Below, piece after piece: positions 36,503 through 44,982 of a DNA stretch of 64,000 nt. How positions within the stretch are numbered: position 1 is the first letter of the stretch; every line of letters begins with the position of its first letter. The DNA comes from Mycolicibacterium neworleansense (GTDB lineage: Bacteria > Actinomycetota > Actinomycetes > Mycobacteriales > Mycobacteriaceae). Made by a program: the position numbers and the translations under genes. The stretch covers positions 1,178,001 through 1,242,000 of the forward strand of contig NZ_CWKH01000001.1 in NCBI RefSeq assembly GCF_001245615.1. Reading direction: 5' to 3'. The notes under the pieces are model-generated. The model saw only the letters and a program-made list of their open reading frames with translations. It ran no database searches and was not told where the DNA came from.

Positions 36503-36936
36503 CGTGCGATGTCCAACACGGTGTTGTCGCTGTCCAGGTGCTCGACAGTGGTGAAGACCAGCTCGGAGTCCCCGATGTTCTCGATGTCGTGCAAAAGGAA
36601 TTCGCCTGCTCCGAAATGGAAGTGGCGGGTCTCGCCGGCCTGATAGGAGACCTCACGGATGGAACCGTCGTGGGTGTGCTGGCGGCTGCGGCCGGCATTG
36701 ATCGCGGTCCAGAAGTAATCGAGAACGTGGCGGTGCGCATGCCAGCGCTCACCGGGCGCCAACCGGATTTCCCACACCCGCACGCGCGAATCCTCGCTGA
36801 GCAGACGGGATCCGACGTGGCCGTCGAATGCGTGATCGGTGAACTCCGTCTTGAGCCAATCGGGCCAGCTTTCGAAGTCGGTGGCCACCAATTCACCGGC
36901 CAGCGGCAGGTCGGTCAGGTAGTTGTCTTCGTTCAT
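36499..36936 (-). CDS. cupin-domain protein
   Basis: A 145-residue single-domain cupin. The two motifs are recognisable as G-E-R-W-H-A-H-R-H-V-L-D-Y-F-W and, later, G-E-T-R-H-F-H-F-G-A-G-E-F-L-L-H-D-I-E-N-I-G; several His could bind Fe or Mn. It could be a ring-modifying dioxygenase, an isomerase or a small-molecule binder. The ATG at 36936 begins a typical acidic N-terminus (M-N-E-D-N-Y) after AACTCGACG-type spacing with GAGAGGAACTC upstream. It sits between the monooxygenase and the decarboxylase-like gene in the operon. Confidence 0.8.
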   Translation of the reverse strand: MNEDNYLTDLPLAGELVATDFESWPDWLKTEFTDHAFDGHVGSRLLSEDSRVRVWEIRLAPGERWHAHRHVLDYFWTAINAGRSRQHTHDGSIREVSYQAGETRHFHFGAGEFLLHDIENIGDSELVFTTVEHLDSDNTVLDIAR

Positions 36937-36964
36937 CGTCGAGTTCCTCTCGTAGTGAAGGGTT

Positions 36965-38155
36965 TCAGTGCCCGGGCCCATACAGGCCGAATCGCAGATC
37001 CGGATCGCCGGGCGTCCAGGTGTTGCGGAACTGGGAGCGTTCGCCCATGTCGACGACTCGGCGTAGGAGCGTGTCGCTGAGCTGCAGCTGAGCCGGCTCC
37101 CACTTCGACAGAGCTGAGGTGATGTCGCCCGGTGAAGTGGACAAGGCGTCGGCCAGGGCCCAGGCGTCAGCGGTGGCCTTGGCGGTTCCCGCCGCGGCGT
37201 GTGGCCGCGATGCACACGCGGCATCTCCGATCAGCGCGGCCCGGCCGAGCGCCATCCGCGAGGACCGCACGTCCGACAACACCTGCAGATAGGGCTGGGC
37301 GGTGGCGGCGACCACCTCGGCCACCGCGGGGGCCAGCTGACGGCCGGCCGCCGCGCGCAGTTCGGTGACGAAGCGGTCCTGCACCTGTCCGGGGTGCACG
37401 GACACCGATCCGGTGAATCCCCGCTTGTCGGTGAGCAGTTCAGTGAGCTCGGGGCCGGCCGAAGCGTTGCGGTACCAGACGTAGTTCATCAGACGGTCGG
37501 CTTCGTCGAGGCTGTCCTCGCCGGGTATCGGGTACATGGTGATGTGGGAATTCGGGATAACGGTGTAGGTGATGGCGTCGCTGAGGGTTTCGCGTGTCTG
37601 CGCACTGAGTTCTGACAGCGCAACAGTGCCCCGCCAGCCGACATATCCCGAATACGCGAGTTTGGCGTCAGGGTCGAACGATTCGCGTGCCGGCGAGCTG
37701 ATGCCGTCGGCGAACACCACGAGGTCGGCGCGGGCTTTTGTTCCGCTGACGAACCGCACGGTCACCGTGTCGGCATCCTGGTCGAAGCCGCAGGCGAACT
37801 CGCCGTAGTGGTAGTGCTCGGTGCCGAAGTCGGCAAGCAGAGCCCGGTAGAACGTGCCCCACGAAGTGTAGGTCCATACCGCGCGTTCGCGGTGGATGAC
37901 CGCTCCGCTGGGGTCGAGGTACTGCACGTAGTCGGTGGCGGTGTGCAGGTCGGCCAGTTTCTGGTGGCTGCGTTCGGCGAACCAGCGCACGGTATCGGGT
38001 TGTAGGACGATGCCGCTGCCGCGGCCGTCCAGGGGAACCGGCGTGCGTTCGTAGACGTCGACGTGGAATCCCAGGTCGCGCAACAGCAGGGCCGTCGTCA
38101 GCCCTCCGATGGATCCTCCGACAACGATCGCCGACGCATTGGCGTATTCGGTCAT
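36965..38155 (-). CDS. FAD monooxygenase of the 2,6-dihydroxypyridine 3-hydroxylase type
   Basis: A 396-residue class A flavoprotein hydroxylase. The G-G-S-I-G-G-L dinucleotide motif is at residues 13-19, E-R at the end of strand 2, and D-G-x-x-S near residue 165. The FAD/ribityl region has the unusual G-D-A-A-C-A-S-R-P-H-A-A-A-G-T-A-K-A, whose R-P-H-x-x-x-G-x-x-K form is characteristic of the 2,6-dihydroxypyridine hydroxylase group. It would hydroxylate an activated (probably hydroxylated N-hetero)aromatic ring with NADH and O2. The ATG overlaps the stop of the MFS gene (ATGA). Confidence 0.87.
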   Translation of the reverse strand: MTEYANASAIVVGGSIGGLTTALLLRDLGFHVDVYERTPVPLDGRGSGIVLQPDTVRWFAERSHQKLADLHTATDYVQYLDPSGAVIHRERAVWTYTSWGTFYRALLADFGTEHYHYGEFACGFDQDADTVTVRFVSGTKARADLVVFADGISSPARESFDPDAKLAYSGYVGWRGTVALSELSAQTRETLSDAITYTVIPNSHITMYPIPGEDSLDEADRLMNYVWYRNASAGPELTELLTDKRGFTGSVSVHPGQVQDRFVTELRAAAGRQLAPAVAEVVAATAQPYLQVLSDVRSSRMALGRAALIGDAACASRPHAAAGTAKATADAWALADALSTSPGDITSALSKWEPAQLQLSDTLLRRVVDMGERSQFRNTWTPGDPDLRFGLYGPGH

Positions 38156-39507
38156 GACGCGCTCTTCTCGCTCAATGGAATGTCTTGGACGGCGTTGTGG
38201 TCGACCGGCATTGGTTCCCCGCGGGTTTCGCGCGCGAAAGCAAGACCGATGACGGCGATCAGACCGATCGCAGACACCGATGCCGTGGCGATGCCGAGGT
38301 TTCCGCCGAACCACGAGGCGGCGATTACCCCTGCGGTGAAAGGCCCCAGCGCGGTGATGTAGCGGCCCACGCTGTTGCAGATCGCCAGTGCGGTGGCGCG
38401 CACACTGGGCGGGAAGAGTTCTGGGCCGTAGATGAAGGTGCCCGACAGTGCGCCGAACAAGCCGAAGCCCAGAAGAGGCATCGCCACGAGCATTTCGGTG
38501 TAGCTGCGGTCGAACGGGAACGCCCAGGCGATCGCGGCGGCCGAGACTACGAAGCTGATCAGGAAGGCTTTCTTCCGTCCGATGGCGTCAGCCACGAAAC
38601 CCCATGCGGCATAACCGATGATGCCGCCGGCATTGAACAGCATGGCCGCCGCCGCGACCCGGTGGTCGGCTACCGCCCGGTCAAGGCTGGCGGCGGTGGT
38701 CATCTGCCGGATGATCTGCGGGTACCAGGTCGATACGCTCCAGAACGAGATGAGCGCTCCGGTAGCCAGCGCGGTGCACACCAGCATGGGGTGCAGCAGC
38801 GGGGGAGTGAACAGGCGCCGCAGCACGAATCGATCGTGGTCATGGTTTCGGCCGAGCGCTTTCCGTTCCTTTCTGGCTTGCAGATGGGCGCCGATCTCGG
38901 GCGGCTCGGGTACGTAGCGGCGGATGAACCAGACCACCAGGGCCGGGATGCCTGCCAGCAGCATCATGGCGCGCCAGCCGTGGTCGCCGAGCAGCGCGTA
39001 CGCGGCGGCTGCCATGAAGAACCCGGCCGCGTACCCGGCCATCATGACTCCACCCGCACGGGCCCGGAAGCGGTTGCGCCAGGATTCGGCGATCAGTGCC
39101 GCGCCTACGGGTGCCTCGACGCCCGAGCCGAGGCCCGCGATAAAGCGCAGAATGCCGAGTTGCCACCAGGTTTCGGCGAACACCGCCAGAGCGCTGAAGA
39201 CGGCGTAGGTAAGGATGCCGACCGACAGCACCCGAGTGCGACCGAAGTAGTCGGCGAGCATGCCGAACAGGATGCCTCCGGTGGCCCAGCCGGTGAGGAA
39301 CAGCGCCACGGTCAGCCCACCGTAGAAGCCGATTGCCGCTCCGTCGGTGCCGATCCCGCTGTTGGGAAGCAGTTCGTTCATGGCCGGACCGAGTACGAGC
39401 ACGTAGAGGCTGCCTGCAAAGCCGTCGAGTCCCCACCCCAAGGTGGTGCCCGCCAGAACGAGCCATTGTGTCCGGGTGATGTCCTGATGCCAACGTCCTG
39501 TGGACAT
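38152..39507 (-). CDS. MFS transporter of the aromatic-acid/sugar-porter type
   Basis: A 451-residue major facilitator with twelve transmembrane segments. The signature D-Y-F-G-R-T-R between helices 2 and 3 is present, and the related D-A-I-G-R-K-K lies between helices 8 and 9. Helix 5-6 has E-S-W-R-N-R-F-R-A-R-A-G-G. This is the type that imports aromatic acids and similar anions, presumably the substrate of the operon. The Met at 39507 follows GAAAGG; the open frame upstream is not hydrophobic. It lies 31 bases downstream of the aldehyde dehydrogenase. Confidence 0.9.
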   Translation of the reverse strand: MSTGRWHQDITRTQWLVLAGTTLGWGLDGFAGSLYVLVLGPAMNELLPNSGIGTDGAAIGFYGGLTVALFLTGWATGGILFGMLADYFGRTRVLSVGILTYAVFSALAVFAETWWQLGILRFIAGLGSGVEAPVGAALIAESWRNRFRARAGGVMMAGYAAGFFMAAAAYALLGDHGWRAMMLLAGIPALVVWFIRRYVPEPPEIGAHLQARKERKALGRNHDHDRFVLRRLFTPPLLHPMLVCTALATGALISFWSVSTWYPQIIRQMTTAASLDRAVADHRVAAAAMLFNAGGIIGYAAWGFVADAIGRKKAFLISFVVSAAAIAWAFPFDRSYTEMLVAMPLLGFGLFGALSGTFIYGPELFPPSVRATALAICNSVGRYITALGPFTAGVIAASWFGGNLGIATASVSAIGLIAVIGLAFARETRGEPMPVDHNAVQDIPLSEKSAS

Positions 39508-39538
39508 GGATGTGCCTTTCGAGGGTTCGGGGGATGGG

Positions 39539-41038
39539 TCAGTTGAGGCGGCTCTGCGGCTGGTCGCCGTACCAGTCGACGTGGTCGGCCGCGGTGCGCA
39601 CCACGATGGTCTTGACCCAGGAGAAATCCTCGAATGATTCTGTGCCGGCGTCTTTTCCGGATCCGGACTCCTTGATGCCGCCCCAGGGCAGCGACGGTTC
39701 GAGGCGGTGGTGGTCATTGACCCACACCATGCCCGCGTTGATCTGGGCTGCGACCCGGTGTGCCCGACTCACGTCGGTGGTCCACAAGCCGGCGCCGAGC
39801 CCGTAGGGGTTGTCGTTGGCCATGCGGACGGCGTCGCGCTCGTCATCGAAGGGTATGACCACCGCCACCGGGCCGAAGATCTCTTCACGCGCGACGATCA
39901 TGGTCATGGTGGCTTCCGCGAGCACGGTGGGAGACAAGAAGTATCCGTGGTCGAACGGGCTTGGCAGAGAAGGTGTCCGGCCACCGGCCTTGAGGGTGGC
40001 GCCCTCATCGAGCCCGGTCTGGATCAGGGCCGCCACCTTGTCCCGCTGGCGGGCGCTGATGAGTGGTCCCATCTGCGTGGCGGGCAATGCCGGATCACCG
40101 AGCCTGATCGCCTGTGCACGGGCTGCGAGGGCATCGACGAATTCGTCATAGATGCCGCGCTGCACCAGGAATCGGGAACCGGCCACGCACGACTGGCCGG
40201 CCGCGACGAACGCCGCGAATGCCGCGCCCTCCGCGGCGATGGCGGGGTCGATGTCGTCGAACAGCAGCACCGGCGTCTTGCCGCCGAGTTCGGCCGTGAT
40301 GCGGGCGAATCGCGACGCCGTCGCGACCGCCGCCGAGCGGCCGGCCTCGGTGCCACCGGTGAGGGTGATCTTGGCGATATCAGGATGATGGGTCAGGCGC
40401 TGCCCGGCCGCGCGGGCACCTGTGACGACGTTCAGCACACCGTCGGGCAATCCCGCCTCGGCGAGGATGTCGGCGAGGGCCAGGGTGGTCAGCGGGGTCA
40501 GCTCGGATGGCTTGACCACCACGGTGTTTCCGTTGGCCAGCGCCGCTGACAGGCTGCGGGCCAGGATGAGCATCGGATGGTTGAACGGGGTGACGATGCC
40601 ACACACGCCGAGTGGCAGCCGTTGCTGATAGGAGAGGTAAGGGCCATCCCCGGGAAGAACGGCCTGGCGCTGAGCCGCCAACAGCCCGGCGTTGTACCGA
40701 AACCATTCCGGTACCCGGGACAACTGGGCCCGGGTCTCGGTGATCGGTCGGCCATTGTTGCGGGTTTCGAGGCTGTAGAGCGTCTCACTGGAGTTCTCGA
40801 TGGCATCGGCGATGCGCAGCAGGAGTCTGGCGCGGTCGCTGCGGACCATGCTCGGCCACGGCCCGGCCTCGAATGCCCTTCGCGCGGCGGCAACTGCGGC
40901 GTCCACTTCGCGCTCGCCCTGTTCTGGGAGCGTGGCGATGACCTCGCCGGTGGCGGGGTTGAGAATGTCCCGGAACTGACCGGGCTGAACGGCCGAAGCC
41001 GGGGCGGGCGATGTGCTCTCCAGTGAGACGTGGGTCAT
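39539..41038 (-). CDS. NAD(P)-dependent aldehyde dehydrogenase
   Basis: A 499-residue aldehyde dehydrogenase with every catalytic element: P-F-N-H-P (Asn153), K-P-S-E near 177-180, T-A-E-L-G-G-K (Glu250) and G-Q-S-C-V-A-G-S (Cys284). E-E-I-F-G-P-V follows, with the late W-V-N-D-H-H. It would oxidise an aldehyde intermediate to the acid. It is the first gene of the leftward operon, immediately downstream of the divergent regulator and its palindrome, so its upstream region carries the operon promoter. Confidence 0.95.
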   Translation of the reverse strand: MTHVSLESTSPAPASAVQPGQFRDILNPATGEVIATLPEQGEREVDAAVAAARRAFEAGPWPSMVRSDRARLLLRIADAIENSSETLYSLETRNNGRPITETRAQLSRVPEWFRYNAGLLAAQRQAVLPGDGPYLSYQQRLPLGVCGIVTPFNHPMLILARSLSAALANGNTVVVKPSELTPLTTLALADILAEAGLPDGVLNVVTGARAAGQRLTHHPDIAKITLTGGTEAGRSAAVATASRFARITAELGGKTPVLLFDDIDPAIAAEGAAFAAFVAAGQSCVAGSRFLVQRGIYDEFVDALAARAQAIRLGDPALPATQMGPLISARQRDKVAALIQTGLDEGATLKAGGRTPSLPSPFDHGYFLSPTVLAEATMTMIVAREEIFGPVAVVIPFDDERDAVRMANDNPYGLGAGLWTTDVSRAHRVAAQINAGMVWVNDHHRLEPSLPWGGIKESGSGKDAGTESFEDFSWVKTIVVRTAADHVDWYGDQPQSRLN

Positions 41039-41084
41039 GGAACATGAGTGTCGTCACACCGGCGCAGGCGTTCAATGTTTGGCA

Positions 41085-41111
41085 AGACATATTTGTTCGA
41101 TATTTATGTCT
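41085..41111. promoter_or_regulatory. palindrome between the catabolic operon and its PucR-type regulator
   Basis: AGACATA (41085-41091) and TATGTCT (41105-41111) form a perfect 7-bp inverted repeat with a 13-base A+T-rich centre that itself contains ATAT repeats. It lies 47 bases upstream of the dehydrogenase start and just before a TTGACA (41115-41120) pointing to the regulator. A role as shared operator is inferred. Confidence 0.5.
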
Positions 41112-41127
41112 CGCTTGACACCTCCGT

Positions 41128-42939
41128 GTGCGGCACACTGATCGTGTGGCTTCCCCGACGGACAATCAACGGCCCGGTGCGGAACTGGTGACGTGGCTGG
41201 CAGCGCTACGGACCCTCAGTGCTCAGGCCTGTGCCGATACCGATCTGCGGGAGGTGCTCTGTCTGGTTGCCGACACAGCGCGGACTCTGCTGGGTTTCGA
41301 CTTCTGCGGCGTCCTCATCCCCGATGCGAATGGTGATCGGCTGATGGTGCAGGGATTTAGCGGCTTGTCGGAGGAGTACGTCGAACGGGTCAATTCCGAC
41401 AGGCCGATCCGGCTCGACAGCGGATCGCCCTCGAGCCGGGCATTCCATCGCGGCGAACCCGTGTCCATCCGGGACGTCCGAGGCGAGCCTGAGTTCGCGC
41501 TCTGGGCCGGCGTCGCGCAAGAACAGGGATACCGTGCCATCGTCGCGGTACCGCTGGTGGCCGGCGCTGGCGTGCTGGGAACCCTCAACGGCTACTACGC
41601 CTCAGTGCACACGTTCACCCGGTATGAGATCGAGCGGCTGATCCTGTTGGCCAACCATGCCGCGATCGCAGTCACTTCCGCTCGCCGTCTCGACGAGTTG
41701 CGCACGCTCACGGGCTCATTGCGTGAACAACGCGACGCGTTGGCACGATCAGAACAGATCCACGAGCGCCTGTTGACGGTTACATTGCGTTCCGGCGGGA
41801 TCACTGGGATCGCTGCCGCGCTGAGTGATCTCATCGGCCGGCCGGTGCTGATCGATGACGGGCGCCAAGCTGAGCTGGCCCGCGCCGGGGAGGGTATCGA
41901 ATTTCCCACTCCCGCAGCACGTTCGGCATCGGCCGAATGCATGTCCACGGAGGCCTCGGCGACCGTCGAGGCGGTTGCCGCGGCCGACGGCGGTTCCAGC
42001 GGGTGGCTTTTTGCACCCGTGCGGTTGGGTACTGAGGTGGCCGCGCGGATCTGGTTCCCCGGCGAAGTCGAAACGCTTGACCCACTCCAGATTCGGGCCG
42101 TCGAACACGCGTCCATCGTGGTGTCGGTCGAGCTGCTGCGGGAACAGACGGCCTCCGAGGTGGAAAGTCGGCTTCGTGGGGAGTTGCTGACCGATGTGTT
42201 GTCCAGCAGCGGGTCCCTGTCCGATGCATTGTTGACCCGTGCCCGGCGGCTGGGGCACGACCTCAGCGTGTCTCACGTCGCGATCGTGGCAACACTGGCC
42301 GGGCCCACAGAAGTGGCCACCCGCCGTGCGTGGCAGCGTGCGCTGACGGCCGTGACAGAGTTGAGCTCGTCGTACCGGCCGAAGCCATTGGTGGCGATGC
42401 ACGGCGGCATGCTTGTCGCGCTGTGGCCACGGGTGGCCGACACGAGCGAACCGCCCGGCGTCATCGTCCAGCGAGCGATCGCCCAAGTGTCACAAGAGAT
42501 CACGGCCACTGCCGCCGCCGCTGCTTCCTGCGCCGACAACGTCGGCGAGGCCTACCGCATTGCCAAGGGAGCGTTGGATATTGCGCTGCAGGGCGGCAGA
42601 TCCGGCGCCACGGTCACCCTCGAGGATCTCGGTATCGTCGGTCTGCTGCTCCAACTGAACGATCCGGCCAAACTCGCGGCGTTCGCTGCTCGCACGCTCA
42701 AACCGGTCATCGACTATGACGCGAACCATCGCACCGAGCTGATGACGACATTGCGGAGCTACTTCGCGAACAGACAGGACCGCAACGCGACCGCCACGAC
42801 GCTGCTGATCCATTCCAACACCGTCGCGCAACGGCTGCGACGCATCGAGCAGTTGTGCGAGGTCAACCTTGCCGATCCGGTGACCACCATGGAGTTTTCG
42901 TCTGCGCTGATGGTCCACGACGTCGCCACGCGAAACTGA
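41128..42939 (+). CDS. GAF-domain PucR/CdaR-type transcriptional activator
   Basis: A 603-residue regulator. Residues 20-190 form a GAF sensor domain (D-T-A-R-T-L-L-G-F-D-F-C-G-V-L and later Y-R-A-I-V-A-V-P-L-V). A central GGDEF-like/CdaR region follows. The C-terminal PucR helix-turn-helix lies at about 540-595 with L-I-H-S-N-T-V-A-Q-R-L-R-R-I-E-Q, the hallmark of PucR/CdaR proteins. It probably senses the pathway substrate and activates the divergent nine-gene operon. Starts at GTG 41128 and GTG 41146 are both possible; a TTGACA at 41115 would put the transcript start near the latter, perhaps leaderless. Confidence 0.9.
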   Translation: MRHTDRVASPTDNQRPGAELVTWLAALRTLSAQACADTDLREVLCLVADTARTLLGFDFCGVLIPDANGDRLMVQGFSGLSEEYVERVNSDRPIRLDSGSPSSRAFHRGEPVSIRDVRGEPEFALWAGVAQEQGYRAIVAVPLVAGAGVLGTLNGYYASVHTFTRYEIERLILLANHAAIAVTSARRLDELRTLTGSLREQRDALARSEQIHERLLTVTLRSGGITGIAAALSDLIGRPVLIDDGRQAELARAGEGIEFPTPAARSASAECMSTEASATVEAVAAADGGSSGWLFAPVRLGTEVAARIWFPGEVETLDPLQIRAVEHASIVVSVELLREQTASEVESRLRGELLTDVLSSSGSLSDALLTRARRLGHDLSVSHVAIVATLAGPTEVATRRAWQRALTAVTELSSSYRPKPLVAMHGGMLVALWPRVADTSEPPGVIVQRAIAQVSQEITATAAAAASCADNVGEAYRIAKGALDIALQGGRSGATVTLEDLGIVGLLLQLNDPAKLAAFAARTLKPVIDYDANHRTELMTTLRSYFANRQDRNATATTLLIHSNTVAQRLRRIEQLCEVNLADPVTTMEFSSALMVHDVATRN

Positions 42940-43128
42940 TCGACGAGAAGCCACCCCTTTTCGTCGGGGCTGGATTCGCGGCAGAGGACCCATTCTTCGC
43001 ACCCATTCCGATTGTCGCTGGCAAACAGAGCATCAGGCATCGGTCATGCCTGTACGGGCTCGCGGAAATCGCGGACTTACCGCGGGTTTTGCGTGATTCC
43101 GAATGTTCCAATACAGTTCTCGGCTAAT

Positions 43129-43146
43129 TACTACGGTGACGTAGTA
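43129..43146 (+). repeat. 7-bp perfect inverted repeat in the leader
   Basis: TACTACG-GTGA-CGTAGTA. It is either an operator or a small hairpin, 278 bases upstream of the transglycosylase start. Confidence 0.45.
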
Positions 43147-43174
43147 GCAGGCAAGGTGGCACAGCTCACATTCC

Positions 43175-43196
43175 GGCAACTGGGGTGGTAGTTGCC
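43175..43196 (+). repeat. 7-bp perfect inverted repeat in the leader
   Basis: GGCAACT, eight bases, AGTTGCC. It lies 29 bases after the previous palindrome and supports a structured leader. Confidence 0.45.
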
Positions 43197-43423
43197 ACGA
43201 ATACGACGTGTTTGCGGCCGGATGCTTCCAGCATCGCCGAGGCTGTAATTGATGCAGCAAACTCTTGCTCGCGCGCATCTGGTCGAGTGGTGCTTGTCTC
43301 CGCGTAGTGACCAATGCGCAGTTCAACCCTGTTTTTCGCGCCGGCAGGCGGGGCTGGAGGGGGCTTCCGTGCCCGGCACACGGACCCACAAGTTCAAATC
43401 CCCCCACAGAGGAGAGCAAGACC

Positions 43424-44107
43424 ATGCCGAAAGCCGACCGATCATTGGGGACGTTCGGAAAACCGAGACACGTAAAGAAGATCACCGTCACGCTTCTCGT
43501 CGCTACGGGCCTGGGAGGTGGCGTCACGCTGCTTTCTCAGCCCGTGGACCCGCATCCAGCGGTCGCAATCGAGCAACGGCCCGCGGCAGACACAATCCCC
43601 AAAAACGTCGCGGCCGTTGTGCCCACGCCGGTCCTCGTGACCAAAGACTCCAACGCCCAGGACATCGTCAAGGCCATCGTGAGCCAAGGCCGGGCCGCCA
43701 GGTTGAGCGAAGACCAGATCAAGACCGTCATCGCCACGGCGAAAATCGAATCCAGCTTCCGCCCGACCGCGTCCGGCGGAGTCCAGGCCTACGGCAGTCG
43801 GGGGACCGCAGCCGATGAGGTCATCGGCCTGTTCCAGGAGAAGGCCAGCTTCGGTTCCGTGGCCGACCGTCAAGACCCCAACAAGGCGATTTCCCGGTTC
43901 ATTACGCGATTCTCCGAGGCGTACAAAAAATACGGCATCACCGGCGACACCGTGCTGGCGGCCACGCTCGCGCAGAACCCGCAACTGCTCAAGTACCACG
44001 GCGGGGTAGGTACCCACTACTACAACACCGTCAAGGCGGCGATGAGCGCCGCTGCCGACTTGTACCGTCGCGCCGCCGGCGCACCGCTGCCACCACCGAT
44101 GACCTGA
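43424..44107 (+). CDS. secreted lytic-transglycosylase-like (SLT fold) protein
   Basis: A 227-residue protein. The basic N-terminus and hydrophobic segment (about residues 19-37) act as signal peptide or anchor. The C-terminal half resembles the soluble lytic transglycosylase fold: I-A-T-A-K-I-E-S-S-F-R-P (probable catalytic Glu), then V-I-G-L-F-Q-E-K and L-A-A-T-L-A-Q-N-P. Similar domains act in peptidoglycan remodelling and in phage tape-measure proteins. The ATG at 43424 follows GAGGAGAGCAAGACC. Its unusually long upstream region suggests control at the RNA level. Confidence 0.72.
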   Translation: MPKADRSLGTFGKPRHVKKITVTLLVATGLGGGVTLLSQPVDPHPAVAIEQRPAADTIPKNVAAVVPTPVLVTKDSNAQDIVKAIVSQGRAARLSEDQIKTVIATAKIESSFRPTASGGVQAYGSRGTAADEVIGLFQEKASFGSVADRQDPNKAISRFITRFSEAYKKYGITGDTVLAATLAQNPQLLKYHGGVGTHYYNTVKAAMSAAADLYRRAAGAPLPPPMT

Positions 44108-44140
44108 TACGAGCCGGTTGGGGACTCGGCTCACCAGAGT

Positions 44141-44797
44141 TCAGACACGGCCTGTGAACGCACGGAGTGTCTGCACGGTGGCATCGGGTCCGGTCATCGT
44201 TATTTCGCCTGCTGCCGGACGCCCCGACAGCCATCGGATCAGGTCCGGGGGAGAACCGCCGAGCATGACCTTGGGACCCCGCTTCGGCCCGGCCGACCAG
44301 TGGCAGTGGCCGTCGTTGGTGCCGACAGTTACCCGCACCCCGGCGGGCAGTTTCTTGAGTTGATATCGCAACACCAAGGGGACGGCCTCGGCCAGTGCCG
44401 CCGGTACGGAGTGGACTCCGTTGTGGCAGCGGATGAGATCGTCGTGATGCGTCCAGTACTCGAACAGGGTCAGTGGGGCCACGAGCGGCCGTAGCAGCAG
44501 CGGCGGCACGGGCTGACGCAGCCGGTTGACCAGCGCGGTAAACCCGTGGCGTCGCTCCATACGCATTGCCTTGTCGACGAGTCTCGGCGTAGCCGGGACC
44601 GAAAGCCCACCTGCGACGAGGGACCGAGCGACAAAGGTCGTCACACCGCCGAAGCGTTCCTCACCGACGAGGTGGGCCGCCAGGTCCAGCGCAGTCCACT
44701 CACCGCATCCGGTTGGGGCAGACGGCCCCACCTTGATCAGCAGATCCGCGAATGTCGCCCGTTCGGCTCTGACGTCCTCAGCGATCGTCACGTCCAC
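44141..44797 (-). CDS. MDMPI-family (mycothiol-dependent maleylpyruvate isomerase-like) protein
   Basis: A 218-residue protein of the TIGR03083/MDMPI type. A DinB-like four-helix N-terminal domain begins D-V-R-A-E-R-A-T-F-A-D-L-L and contains W-T-A-L-D-L-A-A-H-L-V-G-E-E-R. Y-W-T-H-H-D-D-L-I-R carries the later metal-binding His. A C-terminal SCP-like part with G-G-S-P-P-D-L-I-R-W-L-S-G-R follows. The family includes mycothiol-dependent isomerases, but most members have no known substrate. It is a single gene convergent with the transglycosylase-like gene. Confidence 0.82.
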   Translation of the reverse strand: MDVTIAEDVRAERATFADLLIKVGPSAPTGCGEWTALDLAAHLVGEERFGGVTTFVARSLVAGGLSVPATPRLVDKAMRMERRHGFTALVNRLRQPVPPLLLRPLVAPLTLFEYWTHHDDLIRCHNGVHSVPAALAEAVPLVLRYQLKKLPAGVRVTVGTNDGHCHWSAGPKRGPKVMLGGSPPDLIRWLSGRPAAGEITMTGPDATVQTLRAFTGRV

Positions 44798-44951
44798 AGT
44801 GTGACCGCAGGATCACCTCCTTCACGTCGTCGAGGCGAAAATCTCGCGACGGTTTCAGTTGGGCATAGGTACCGCAGCTTTGCCGGCGATGCGAGGGTCG
44901 TTGTCGATGGCGTGGCCTTAGTGTTTGCTGCTGTGGCCAGACTGGACAATC

Positions 44952-44982
44952 ACGTGAAGCGCTGGAGCGCAGCGCTTCACGT
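44952..44982 (+). repeat. 12-bp perfect inverted repeat covering a start codon
   Basis: ACGTGAAGCGCT, seven bases, AGCGCTTCACGT. It includes the GTG at 44954 taken as the start of the CBM2 protein, so the RNA hairpin would bury the start codon. It might instead be an operator. Confidence 0.6.

Larger units (their letters stand above)
42940..43423 (+). other. 484-base leader/intergenic region rich in hairpins
   Basis: There is no credible gene in either direction. Besides the two palindromes listed separately, it holds CGACGA...TCGTCG at 42941-42966 (possible end of the regulator transcript) and GATGCT-TCC-AGCATC near 43220. A nested hairpin built on TCCGTG...CACGGA with inner GTGCC-C-GGCAC lies near 43365-43385. 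The last bases give GAGGAGAG before the next start. It could be a structured 5' leader; no known riboswitch was recognised. Confidence 0.4.

Noticed and set aside
43389..43405. GTTCAAATCC resembling a tRNA T-loop
   Set aside because: The flanking bases do not form a T-stem, acceptor stem or CCA-adjacent end, so it is not a tRNA or an obvious tRNA fragment.
43033..43527. Minus-strand frame of 164 codons in the leader region
   Set aside because: It has no domain, a composition unlike neighbouring genes, and it runs through several palindromes and into the transglycosylase gene.
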